Source: Stropharia rugosoannulata (Eukaryota; Basidiomycota; Agaricomycetes; Agaricales; Strophariaceae). From it: a DNA stretch of 64,000 bases. The notes below the pieces were generated by a model. The model was not told where the DNA came from, made no database searches, and saw nothing but the letters and a program-made list of their open reading frames with translations. The translations under genes and the position numbers were made by a program. The first letter of the stretch is position 1, and each line of letters starts with the position of its first letter. Of this stretch, positions 29,140-39,416 are shown in pieces. The stretch covers positions 930,001 through 994,000 of the forward strand of contig JANCIK010000010.1 in the NCBI GenBank assembly GCA_028532985.1, given 5' to 3'.

Positions 29140-29757
29140 ATACACTGCTCATAGATGTAAACCCATTATAATAGATTTCCGCACACAATTTTGACACTGT
29201 CATATGATGCCGAAAAGGGCCGAATGAAAATGAAAGATGCCGAAGTAAGACTGAACATGCCGCCCAGCTTACACATGTGCCATCACAGCCGAAAATGCCA
29301 GTTGAAAACTCCGCGGCGGCCCAGAACATTGCCACAACAACAACCCGACAGCAGACCAAAGAGGTATCGCCATTTCCTAAAGCAGCACGGCATGTCACCA
29401 TAAACCCGGTGCCATCGCGTCGTCATACTTGATTAGGCAACGCCGCTTTCCAGAACAAGAGCCACGGTGATTTCCGACCTAAAAATAGAAAATCCGAACA
29501 AGATTCGCGTCGAAGTTATCGCAGTTCCAGTAAAGGCATCCCAATTGTCCAACATACAGGACCGAGTCATAGAGAAGAATCCACAGCATTCTATTGGTTT
29601 CTTCATAATGCCATCCGTGCATGACACCGTACCCAATCCAAGCTAGCCGATATCCGAAAACGTGCAGAACCACAGTCCTAGAAGAATATAAAAGCCTGCC
29701 CATTCCACTCATACTTTCACCATTCTTTCCTTCCCTCCTCCATCTCCCTTCCCAATA
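29140..29757. other. Non-coding or unresolved part of the Gypsy antisense region
   Basis: About 620 bp between antisense ORFs C and D. A 59-codon frame at 29224-29403 (MKMKDAEVRLNMPPSLHM...) is open but unsupported. TTTCCG-type motifs continue here. The stretch just before 29758 is CT-rich (CCATTCTTTCCTTCCCTCC), like a fungal promoter leader. Confidence 0.4.
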
Positions 29758-30753
29758 ATGCCTCCTTGTCGTACCGCTCGTCCTGCGTCTACACACGAAG
29801 TCGATATGCGCTGGGCCGCCCCTCAAATCCTTGGTCTCGCCGAAGGATGGTACGAATACGAGCAAGTAAGTAGCCATGGAGTATTGAATGTCTGTTTTAT
29901 TAACCATTGATCCAGATATGTTCTTGGTGCAAAAATCACCCTGGTTACATGTGTACCTTGCGCTACACACCTCGCTGGAGCAGGGCGTGTACCAACTGCA
30001 AGGTTGACAAAAAGAATTGCAGCAATAATACTGCCGAATGTGTAAGTTTCTGGTAATTGTTTTCGGTTGTTTTTCATGCTGATAACTTCATCCGTAATTT
30101 AGAAACAACACCCGGGCGACTTCTTGACTCGCACCCTAGCTGGTAGCGACTTCTCATACGACCGACGGTCCCGTACCGTCCACCCAGATCCCGAAGAAGA
30201 AAGTGATGACAAGAGCGACAGCAACCAGGACGACGATGACGAGGAAGTAGACGAACTCGAAGAAAATGACGAGGACAACACAGCAGCCCTCCACGACGTG
30301 CCCACGAGCCCTATGTGCATTGAGGATGACGGCCCTCTTCCCTATTACGACGCTATGCACGCTTTCGAGTACACAGATTCCATCGTCGCGAATCAAAAGG
30401 ATGTTGGCGAAGGAACCTCAGGTAAGTAATTGCAATTTCCTATCATCGACAGATTTCGGCAACCATATTGTACAGGTATTACGCGTTCAAGCCCCAGCAC
30501 GAGTACTAGCGGTCCTGTCGAAGGTTTACCATCATATGCGCCATACACACAGTTGGTGCGAGATTTCCGCGAATGGCAAACGACTGCCAACCCGATAAAT
30601 GGGCTTGAAGAGCTGGACAACCTCTGCGACAGAAACTTGCGACATTATTCCGATATGGAAAATCGACTTCGCAATCTGGTGGAATTATCGATGGAGCGCA
30701 TTGAGGAGATCCGTAAAATGTCCGGGGAAGTCAAAAGGTTCCGTAGGAAGTAA
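29758..30753 (+). CDS. Gypsy antisense ORF D: Zn2Cys6-like DNA-binding protein with acidic and coiled-coil parts
   Basis: Four exons join in frame: 29758-29865, 29916-30041, 30103-30421 and 30476-30753 (276 aa), all with GTAAGT donors and CAG/TAG acceptors. Cysteines at 38, 41, 49, 61, 64 and 71 give C-x2-C-x7-C-x11-C-x2-C-x6-C (CSWCK...RACTNCKVDKKNC), close to the GAL4-type Zn2Cys6 binuclear cluster, which binds DNA at CGG triplets. A long acidic segment follows (EEESDDKSDSNQDDDDEEVD). The C-terminus is helical with heptad-like spacing (ENRLRNLVELSMERIEEIRK) and suits dimerisation. This is the architecture of a small transcription factor. The introns are antisense to the retroelement RNA and so survive retrotransposition. 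I infer it may bind the TCGGAAA motifs of its own element. Confidence 0.8.
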
Positions 30754-31011
30754 AAGGGATTATATGTATTTCTTCTTGTCGTATTTCCTTTCACCCTTCG
30801 TCGGAAACCAGTTGTCATAATATCTTGTAATCAATAAATTGTCTTGGCCATGCATATTTTAGTTTGACAACCATAATTTCATAATCTTGTAAAAAAACAG
30901 AAACATAACCTAAAAGAAAAAGAGTTTATTTAACAAATGAGAAGAAATGAACTTGAAACTGTTGAAGCTCCAATAAGAAATTTAAGTTGTGTAAGCGTTT
31001 TCGGAAACTTG

Positions 31012-34000
31012 TTATTCATCATCAGGCGCCACTTGCGAGTCCTCGTGTACTTCTTCATGAACCATGCCTTCAATTAAATCCTTGGGTTGGGATAATAGTT
31101 CCCATGGTATTGCCAGCGGTTCCCTTGATATATAAGGTATCAAGCGATATGCGGCGAATCTCTTGTAGGAAACAGCTCCACTAAGTTCAGCACAGATGTA
31201 AGACCCTCCTTTCGTTCGTCGTAACACCATTAGAGGCCCGAAGTATCGTGGTTTTGTTTTCCGATCAAGTGATTTTTCAACTGGTGAATTCCTGACTAGA
31301 ACCAAAGTACCTGGTGCGAAGTCCTGTGGTACGATGCGATGCTTATTATACTGTTCAAAATAACGAGCTTGTCGCAGCCGTGCTTGCTCCACTTTGTCCT
31401 TGACCCTTTCAAGATCTTCCGGTCGCTTCTGCAGCATTATAGCTCTTCTTGCTATTAGCTCTTCTTCGGAAATCATATCGACTTGATCGGGAAACATGAA
31501 GGTCGCTTCTGTGATGTCAAATGGGAATAATGGCTCCACTCTGTGCGCGATATAGTAGGGAGTATAACCTGTTGATTTTTGTACCGTAACACGTTCGGCC
31601 CATAAAACAAATCGGAGAATTAGTGGCCATATTGATAAGTCGCCTTCGCAAGTCTTGACTATTGCTTCCCTAACATCGAGATGTCGTTTTTCAATCAAGC
31701 CGTTTGCCTGCAAATTATATCCCGAAATTCTGATGTGGTAGATTCCATATTTTTCCGCCAAATAGTTCACGGCTTTAACCCAAGGTGTACCATTGTCTGT
31801 CACGATAATAGCCATAGCTCCCCATTGCGACATAACATCCAACAGAAATTCTCCTATAACCGTATGGTTTTCCGACGCTACAGCCAGAGCTTCAGGCATT
31901 CCCGAAAGTGAACATCGTAGATGAAGACAGAGATGTTTTCCCCCTTTTCCTTTGGGCATAAAGAAAGTATCTGCATGAACCTTGACAAATAGCGACAATG
32001 GACGAGCTACCGTTGGCGGAATGAGGTTCTTTACCCTTGACTGTCGCTGACATATATCGCAAGTCTTCAAGTACCACGTAAGATCATTACTGATGTTAGG
32101 CCACCAAAAACGCTTCGTGAGCCTATTCCACACAGTAAAGTAAGACTTATGTCCTAAATTATCGTGTACTTCTTGGAGTATCCGAAGCCTATCTTCTTGT
32201 TGTACCACTTGTTTATGTTCACCATCGTCGGACCTTTTCCATAGTTTTCCGTCCAGTATGAAGAATTGCCTTACTTTCTTGAGGAAGCAGTCGTACTCCT
32301 TTCTTGTGCGAATCCATGCGGGTCTTTCGGGGTCGCCTAGAAATTCTTTGACCTTCTTTAATTCCTCATCCATGTCAGCTCCTCTGTCGGAAACCGGTAA
32401 CTTAAGCGTTGTAGTAATCTCCGAACAGTGAGGTACCGATTTAGCTGCAATAAGTACCATAGCCTTGTAAGACAATGACGATCCCGGTATTTTCTTCTGT
32501 ACCATGGACATGTGAGTGAATTTCCGATCGTCATTTTTGTTTAAGACCCAGATTCCGAAGCTGCATGCCCTGTCAATCCAGTCTTCTACTTCTTCTTCGG
32601 AATCTTCTTGAGGATCTAATTCTGATCGTCTCCTTCTTGACAGACCGTCTGGTGAATGTGATTTTCCAGGGACGTGTTCTAGCTTGAAGTCAAACAAAAG
32701 TATAGCGGCTATCCAGCGATTTATCGTAGCATTAGGTTGTATATCGGGGTTGTTTAACATTCCCTTGAGGTAACTCGCATCAGTCCTGACTATCAAGTTT
32801 TCCACTCCAACCAGGTATATCCGATATGCTCTAAGGCTGCGAAATAGACCATATAACTCGATCTTGGCTTGTGAGTATCTTGATTCTCTTTCGTTCCAAG
32901 TTATAGACCCAAACCGCGCAGGATGTTCCTTTCCGTCTTCTTTAACCTGAGATAAAATAAAACCCACAGCGATGTTGCTTGAGTCCACCTCCATTATTAT
33001 CTGTCCTTCGGATTCATAGTCCAATGCCGTTAATGCTGGAGACTGAATTAAGAGACGCTTTAGACTGTCCATTGCTTCTTGTTCTCTTTGTCCCCATGTG
33101 AATTCAACGTCCTTCTTTGTTAGTTCAGTTAATGGTCTTGAATGCATTGCATAATCTTTTATAAAGATACGCATTACACCCAATGTTCCCAAGAATGAGC
33201 GAACTTCTGTCAAGTTTTCACAAGGTTTCCAATCCCTGATAACTCTGACTTTTGACTCATCAACCGTCCTTCCTTGGATGCTGCACATATGGCCAACAAC
33301 ATTAATTCTTGGTACAGCCAAAAAGGATTTCGAGGCATTGAAGGTTCCTCCAGCATGCTGTATCCTTTGAATAATGCGATGTACATTGTTCAAGTGTTCC
33401 CAGACAAATCTTCTGATACCAGGGTTTTCGGAAATCGTTTCATAGACCCCATTCTCATCTTGATAATAAGATCGTGGTCCTTTGACCGGTACATCATCCA
33501 CAAAAGGTGCCGTAAATTCAGGAATCTCCGGCTCCAGGATAAATGACACATCTCCTTGTTGGACTTGAACCGAATTTGTAAATCCTTGTGGTAGACAGGT
33601 CAATCTCAGGTTTCCGATAGGCGAAGAGAATGTAGTATAATCCCTTGAATCTTGATGAAGAACCCGATGGTCAAATCCTACAAACAAATCAAACATGGCA
33701 TAGATAGTTCTTCCACCGAAAGATTCCGCATAGAGTTCTACAACTGGCGGGAGAGCTGAGTCTTTTATGGTTACTGCATTCAACCTTCTCAGGTCATGCA
33801 CTACCCGTATTGCTCCGCTTTTCTTTGGCACATATAGGATCCTGGACCGATAAGGTGAACTAGAAGGTTCATATACTTTGCTTGCGACTTTATCTTGAAA
33901 AATTCTCGTGACTTCTTTAGCGATGCCTGGAGGTATCGGTATCGGTTTTTCCGCCCATGGTTCATGCGGTACAACGGGTATCTTTAGTGGTTCAAAATAG

Positions 34001-34548
34001 TCTTCTCTGAAGGCACCTTTCTCCATCTCATTCCAGGCGAATCCCATCTCATGTTCTTTAATGATCCATTGAACTAGACGGGCTTCATCCGGTGTCAAGA
34101 AGCCATCTTCATTTATGTTCCAGGCGTCCATTCGTTCTTTTGTATAGCGTATTCCTGGTTCAATATGGTCCACTTTAAAAGGTAATGGTTTCATATTAGC
34201 CAGAGGATCTGATGGAATTCTTCTAATAACACGATATTCTTCGGGAAGCATAGTTGACACAGGAAATGTCCGTCTCGCCACAGGTTTATATTTTTTCCTA
34301 GCTTTTATTATTAGTGCTCTTTGTTGAAAAGAGTAAGCATAAGTCTTCTGTAAACATTGGCCGATAAATCTGGCCGAAACTTCAAAATTAAAATTAGTAG
34401 GGTATATTTCGTGATATGATGATCCTCTTTCATCATCTATTCTTGCTGCGAATAAGGGAGTTATAAATCGTCCAAATGATAGTGCTGAAGGAATATCCTT
34501 CTTGTGCTGTTCATGTCGTTTCTCGTGCACTATATTTAACATGAACAT
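31012..34548 (-). CDS. Gypsy pol: reverse transcriptase, RNase H, integrase
   Basis: 1,178 codons from ATG 34548. The frame is also open upstream, in -1 relative to gag, which ends at 34572, so expression may use a frameshift or reinitiation. The reverse transcriptase has SRILYVPKKSGAIRVVHDLR, LTCLPQGFTNS and catalytic FVDD. RNase H has IIMEVDSSNIAVGF and later DASYLKG. The integrase has an HHCC zinc part (LGHKSYFTVWNRLTKRFWW...CDICQRQ), then catalytic residues in HADTFFMP, IVTDNGTPW and ANGLIEKRH. A GPLMVLRRTKGGSYICAEL-type segment follows; no chromodomain is visible. The whole frame is uninterrupted. Confidence 0.95.
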   Translation of the reverse strand: MFMLNIVHEKRHEQHKKDIPSALSFGRFITPLFAARIDDERGSSYHEIYPTNFNFEVSARFIGQCLQKTYAYSFQQRALIIKARKKYKPVARRTFPVSTMLPEEYRVIRRIPSDPLANMKPLPFKVDHIEPGIRYTKERMDAWNINEDGFLTPDEARLVQWIIKEHEMGFAWNEMEKGAFREDYFEPLKIPVVPHEPWAEKPIPIPPGIAKEVTRIFQDKVASKVYEPSSSPYRSRILYVPKKSGAIRVVHDLRRLNAVTIKDSALPPVVELYAESFGGRTIYAMFDLFVGFDHRVLHQDSRDYTTFSSPIGNLRLTCLPQGFTNSVQVQQGDVSFILEPEIPEFTAPFVDDVPVKGPRSYYQDENGVYETISENPGIRRFVWEHLNNVHRIIQRIQHAGGTFNASKSFLAVPRINVVGHMCSIQGRTVDESKVRVIRDWKPCENLTEVRSFLGTLGVMRIFIKDYAMHSRPLTELTKKDVEFTWGQREQEAMDSLKRLLIQSPALTALDYESEGQIIMEVDSSNIAVGFILSQVKEDGKEHPARFGSITWNERESRYSQAKIELYGLFRSLRAYRIYLVGVENLIVRTDASYLKGMLNNPDIQPNATINRWIAAILLFDFKLEHVPGKSHSPDGLSRRRRSELDPQEDSEEEVEDWIDRACSFGIWVLNKNDDRKFTHMSMVQKKIPGSSLSYKAMVLIAAKSVPHCSEITTTLKLPVSDRGADMDEELKKVKEFLGDPERPAWIRTRKEYDCFLKKVRQFFILDGKLWKRSDDGEHKQVVQQEDRLRILQEVHDNLGHKSYFTVWNRLTKRFWWPNISNDLTWYLKTCDICQRQSRVKNLIPPTVARPLSLFVKVHADTFFMPKGKGGKHLCLHLRCSLSGMPEALAVASENHTVIGEFLLDVMSQWGAMAIIVTDNGTPWVKAVNYLAEKYGIYHIRISGYNLQANGLIEKRHLDVREAIVKTCEGDLSIWPLILRFVLWAERVTVQKSTGYTPYYIAHRVEPLFPFDITEATFMFPDQVDMISEEELIARRAIMLQKRPEDLERVKDKVEQARLRQARYFEQYNKHRIVPQDFAPGTLVLVRNSPVEKSLDRKTKPRYFGPLMVLRRTKGGSYICAELSGAVSYKRFAAYRLIPYISREPLAIPWELLSQPKDLIEGMVHEEVHEDSQVAPDDE

Positions 34549-34571
34549 CTTTCCCGACCGTGTTAATTCAG

Positions 34572-36545
34572 TCAGGATTCTGGAAAATCCGCTGACTCTT
34601 TTTCGGAAACCTTATTCCTGGGCTGAGTTGGAATAGTAACCACCTTCTGCATGTTGGGGCAAGTCAAAGTGATTTCCTGGTCGCCATTTGTATAATCCCT
34701 AGTAGTGCATCCAGTATACACAAAGAACGGTCGTCCTATCAGAACTTGAAAAGGGGCTTTATCCACAACATGTACTTGAAAATAGAGTTCAAGGCTTCCA
34801 ATAGTGATTTTAAGGTTTTCGCACATTCCATCCGTTTGCGATAATTCCGTGTTGGCAGACTCCATATATATTTTCCTTTCTGGGTTTATATTGTGAGACA
34901 GTTTCCTCCATATGCGCTTGTCCATTGCCATGATTTCCGATCCTTGGTCCAAAACACATTCCGCCGTGAATTCACCGTTTAGCAACGCAGGTATCACCCT
35001 GAGTTTCATAAGGGGAGAAGCCGTCAAAAGGACTCTATCTGATGGCCCATTTTCCGAAGCAAATTGTAGCACATAAGACCCTTCATTTTCTTCGCCGTGG
35101 ACATAGCTAACCGTCGGAATTCTCTTTGGTGTAGTTGTTTCCTTGAAATATTTCCGAAGTTCTCCAGAAATAGCCAACAACTCTCTTTGAGAAATAGTAA
35201 TTTCTGCATCCAAGGATTTTGATATGACTTTCTTAAGAAGGTCCAAATTTTCCGCTCCAGAGGTGAATCTATACTGGGGTCCTTTAGCCGGTTCAAATCT
35301 TACATGTGCTTCTGGTATTGTCTTTTCCGATTTCCTTTCGGCAATCACGACTTCAGGGACTTTTTCATAAGCAGATGAGTTTTTTCCTGGTCCAGGTTTG
35401 TCTTGGGGCGAAGACCTTGTCCTCAGATAAACCTCACCGATTTCTTCGTCGACTTCTTCGAGTTTACTGGAAGAATTAAACAAGGTTTCAGCCGTAGTAC
35501 AGGAAAACATCATCGTGGTAGCTGGCAACAGGTGAGGGGGTGCATCTCGAGCACGTTGTAGTTTGAGAATGTTTTCGATCCTTTCTTTTATTGTTCCAGT
35601 TCCATTGATCCAGTCGCCGTTAGCCATTGTGAATCTACCATTCGGTCCTTGTTTGATGATTCCCTTGTTTATAAATTCATCCGGCAAGTTGCAAGACCTC
35701 ATAATATGATTAATGTCTCCGCAAAACAAGCAACCAGGGGCATAGCGCAGAGTGGAACGATACATAGGTCTTTCTTGCGTCGGAAAAGATGTATTTGGTT
35801 GGCCTTGCATAAACATCTTTATTGATCCTAATTCCGATGTCATTTTCCTTAGCATGAGCTCAAGAGCAGTTTCTTCGGTTTTCGTCCGTTCACGAGGTGT
35901 GTCTTCAAGGCCATACCTGTCAGAATAAGCGTTATCTTGAAGAACATATCGAGCCGCTCGATTAACTTGAAGATAATCATGAACTAGGCCCGGTTTCCGC
36001 TTTGGGTCTTCAGCCGTTAATTGAGTAAGAACCTTCGCCCTGAATTCTTTTGGGAGACCTAGAACATAGTTTCTGTTGATGTCGTCTCTTGAAGATAATT
36101 GCTCCTTCTCCAGATAAGTAGCTATAATCATGAATTCACAATGATATTCTGCTAGAAGTTCTTGATTATCCATGGGTTTGCTCGAAAACTTCTGTATTAA
36201 TTTATGCAGGTCGTTGACTGAGTATTTGTAGAGCGAATCCAACCCAGGGAAATATTCCAGTAATATTTGTTTATTCTCCTTCCAGGATTTGTTTTCATCT
36301 AGAATATTCTTCCATGTTTCGTGGTATCGGTAATCCACATACCACAGGGTTTTTGTAATCCGCGTGATATCCAATGTGTCTCCCCTGTCTTTGCATAATT
36401 CCTCGATGTCCTCTAGGTATCAATGTAAAGGAGTAGTTGGTCCTGTAAATGATGGAGCATCTTTTGAGTTGCGGTTTGGGTAAGGCTTGACTTTGGGCGC
36501 CACAGTTTGAACTTCAAAAGGGTTAGCTTCGATTCCATGATCCAT
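34572..36545 (-). CDS. Gypsy gag-protease with N-terminal TGA
   Basis: The frame is continuous from 36374 to the stop at 34574-34572 (600 codons) but has no ATG at its start. Reading further upstream in the same frame passes a TGA at 36422-36420 and reaches ATG 36545 (MDHGIEANPFEVQ). A further TGA lies at 36569-36567. Both resemble mutated CGA. The capsid-like part (ETWKNILDENKSWKENKQIL, LGLPKEFRAKVL) is followed by a zinc knuckle (CLFCGDINHIMRSC). An acidic linker leads to a retroviral-type aspartic protease with LDQGSEIMAMD and IGRPFFV. Protease fused to Gag rather than Pol is unusual but known in Ty3-like elements. Confidence 0.88.
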
Positions 36546-36699
36546 TTCCGATATATGGCTGAGTACTCAAGATATTTGGCTTCCTGACGGTGTCGGTCTT
36601 TTCCTTCTTCTCTTGATGGGCGCTTCAGGAGGTTGTAGGGGTATAGCAAATTCTGCAGCAAGTTGACGAGTTATCCGACGGTCTGGAACAGACGGATCT

Positions 36700-36714
36700 A
36701 TTGTGAACTGTAGA
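36700..36714 (-). promoter_or_regulatory. Leader segment complementary to U5
   Basis: ATTGTGAACTGTAGA (plus strand) is the inverted complement of TCTATAGTTCACAAT at 36779-36793 in the 5' LTR, matching at 14 of 15 positions. The pair brackets the primer binding site in genomic RNA, like a U5-leader stem. Confidence 0.55.
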
Positions 36715-36732
36715 CCCTCGCGGTGGGCTCCA
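36715..36732 (-). promoter_or_regulatory. Gypsy primer binding site (candidate)
   Basis: In element sense TGGAGCCCACCGCGAGGG lies 3 nt after the LTR end. The leading TGG fits complementarity to a tRNA CCA end; I could not name the tRNA. Confidence 0.6.
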
Positions 36733-36735
36733 CGT

Positions 36736-37688
36736 TGTGAGGTGCGAAGTTGGGTAGGACGGGTCTGAAAAGCCTGTCTCTATAGTTCACAATGTGCGAA
36801 GGCAACGTGTGTACAACGATAGCACGTTGAAAAGGTTTTACTTGTTTTAAAACAAGGAGCTTCCAGTGTACGAGGTTTAAACAATGGTTTCCGATGCGAA
36901 CTGGTATGAAGTGTGTAGGTAGAATTTAACCCTGAAGGAAGCTGGAGAAGTACAGAGATATTCTACTCCTTAAATACTCGTCTGGTTGCCATGCCCAGAT
37001 CGTTCCATATACATCCACGAAGATCCGACCGCCCGTGCTGTCTTTTTCTCGTCGGAAACCATGCTGCACTACAGCATGCTTCATATCTTGGCCACAAATT
37101 TCCTTATCTTCGGAAACCAAGCCCAAGCACAAGAAATCTTCCTGTGGCCGGATCATCTCCATGTTCACCCCTAAACATACATCTCCTCCAACCCTCTCTC
37201 CACACCTATGTCCCTTGTGTTTGTGTCGAGATTCTTCTTCTCTCTGCTACCACACGCCTGCATGTCATCGGAAACCCTTGCATATTGTCGGAATCCGTTG
37301 CCATATTTGTCCCAGGTCGTATGTATGAGTATTTCCATGTGATTGACTCCCTTGTGGGTCCATAGTTACATCAGATTGTTAATATTAATCTGATGTTGTC
37401 GGCATCAGAAGTCCAATATTGCTCTGATGCTGTTATCTTTCTTGATCTGCCATTGAGTTGTAATAACATCTTGAGTCTTCCTTGTGCTTGTCTCTTGTTT
37501 CATCATGTACATGTTTCATATCTTGCATCTTCATATCTTAGACTTCATATTTCGTGCTTCTTCTTGTTCTTTCAGTTTCCGATAGTAGTTTCCGATTGTC
37601 ATGGCGGATATGTCGCTTCTTGTGTATCTATGTTCTGAACCTTATGGTTTTTCATGTTTTCACGAGGCGCCAGCCCCAGCCCCTCACA
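36736..37688 (-). repeat. Gypsy 5' LTR (right)
   Basis: 953 bp, one base different from the left LTR. Confidence 0.96.
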
Positions 37689-38957
37689 ACGAACAGGTAT
37701 CCTGACGGGAATGAACTTGTACAGCAGCCACCCCATGTATGTCGAGCACAGAACAACTGGAATCCACGGAGTCTTGCTCTTGAACGCCAACAGTATGGAC
37801 ATCGGACTTACCGGCAACAGTTCCCCTGCCCTTGAATACACATTGGAGTCATCCTCGACTTCTACTTCTTTGCTGGAAGCTAGTCGGATCGCAGTCTAGT
37901 GTCGCGTCAGCACGCCGAGGTCATCCGTCTCCCCGTCAAAGTGCTCCACTGGTCATTCAGATTCACATTATCACCAACTACTCTGCATCTGAAATCCCAC
38001 TTGAAACTATGTGGATGATATCAGTACGTGTTTACCTATCTGCAATGTAAACTTTGATGTTTACTATGTTTTTTAGATTATATGGATTGCTGCCGTATGT
38101 TCATCAACAACCCTAACTACTTCCCTCTCCCCAAGGTCAGGGAAATTGCTGACTACCTTCATGCTCATGATCAGAAATACAGTATAGCTAAATACAAGGC
38201 TTATGACAACGGGCACGCACCCAATATAGTCTTTAAGAGGGACAACGGCAGTGAGTTCCTCGGCGTCGTTTGGCCAGGTGAGAACATCCATATTCTATTG
38301 ATCAACTCTTTCAAATAACTCATTGGTATTCATTCCTACTAGGTGTCACTGTCTTCCCTGGTATGTACTTAGCGCTTAGCATGGCTCTACAAGCTCATAA
38401 ACGACAAGCTGCTGATTTGATGCATAGATTGGTTCCATTCCAAAGCATAAGAATGCGTCTAAATTAGTTTCTTGTTGCCGTTCATTCCACTAATGACATT
38501 ACAGGTACTTGTCTGGTCAATTCCAGAGCTACTACAATCACGACACTGGTATCGACATTGACGGTCTGTGGATCAGAACAAACTCGTCAACATGTGTTTC
38601 TCCTGTTACTCAGTATTAAAATAACTATTTAATTCTTGTCATGCTCAGTTCTGGGTCTACCCCTGTGAGGACCCCTTTGCACAGGCTATCGAGCAGCAAA
38701 TGCCTCCTGCACGCCCCTGCAGTGCCCCCGATGCTAACATACCCACCCTCGACAAGGCTAATCTGACCAGGTGCAGCTACCTCGACCCCTCTTACACCAT
38801 CAACAACAAAGCCGGTGTCCTCTCTTCAAGGACCGCCAACGTAAACCCACTTACTCCCCTTCTGACCCCTCTGGCTTGACAACAAACACCACTTTCCATA
38901 GGTCGACATCAAGCACGCTAATGGCCTAGTTGAGTACGACATGCACAACATGTGATG
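37689..38957 (+). pseudogene. GH31 alpha-glucosidase pseudogene, 5'-truncated
   Basis: Fragments in GH31 order appear in shifting frames: MNLYSSHPMYVEHRTTGIHG and VLLLNANSMDI (37709-37800), GVILDFYFFAG after a frameshift (about 37850), QHAEVIRLPVKVLHW, NYSASEIPLETMW (about 37975-38015), then an exon FINNPNYFPLPKVREIADYL...FLGVVWPG (about 38085-38279). VTVFPG and a short piece follow, then GIDIDGLWI (about 38551-38577), the region of the catalytic nucleophile. The last piece is VDIKHANGLVEYDMHN (about 38902-38949). Intron positions seem preserved while frames are broken, with at least one TAG. GH31 enzymes release glucose from starch or glycogen oligomers. The Gypsy LTR abuts the 5' side, and the C-terminal third is absent. 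Confidence 0.75.
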
Positions 38958-39416
38958 TTCATCGCCTCGCAGAATGCCATGATCGATACATTGTACTACG
39001 TATTCTGTTTTCTTCAATGGCTGAATTCAATAGAGGCAGTGACATGTTCCTGTACCACAACTGCCTCTTTGGTATGATTTCATTTTACGGTGTTTCTTGT
39101 AGGATTGTAGTTGAACACTGGCAACCATATCATACAATGCCTGTAAACGGTTTGATCTCCTATGACACAATACCCCCGCCTCCTTTGTACAACAGCCATA
39201 CTGTAGCATTACCCTACAAACTAATTACAAAGAGACGCCACAAAACATAAATTTGTTGCGAGTGAGCTGCCAACTTCATAAATCCGCTGCTTTAGTAGTT
39301 GTCAATCCCACGGTCAACTTTGTTCTGTGCACCGTTCGTACACCGACACCCATGTCTAGTCTGGTTACCTACGACATTCAAGCATCTTCCAGCTCGCTAA
39401 CTCTGCCCTTCTGCAT
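38958..39416. other. Intergenic or promoter region before Plavaka copy 2
   Basis: About 460 bp separating the GH31 remnant from the second Plavaka gene. I see no convincing coding sequence. Confidence 0.4.

Larger units (their letters stand above)
26176..37688 (-). mobile_element. Ty3/Gypsy retrotransposon with antisense cargo (11.5 kb)
   Basis: LTRs of 953 bp at 26176-27128 and 36736-37688 (TGTGAGG...CCTCACA) differ at one base (G/C near 27108). The flanking ACGA at 26172-26175 and 37689-37692 is a 4-bp target duplication. In element sense (minus strand) the order is 5' LTR, primer site, gag-protease, pol, a 3.9-kb extra region, polypurine tract, 3' LTR. Pol order RT, RNase H, integrase defines Ty3/Gypsy. 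The extra region holds four ORFs on the plus strand. The motif TTTCCGA/TCGGAAA is scattered through all parts. Two in-frame TGA codons in the gag N-terminal region make the copy doubtful as autonomous. Confidence 0.95.
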
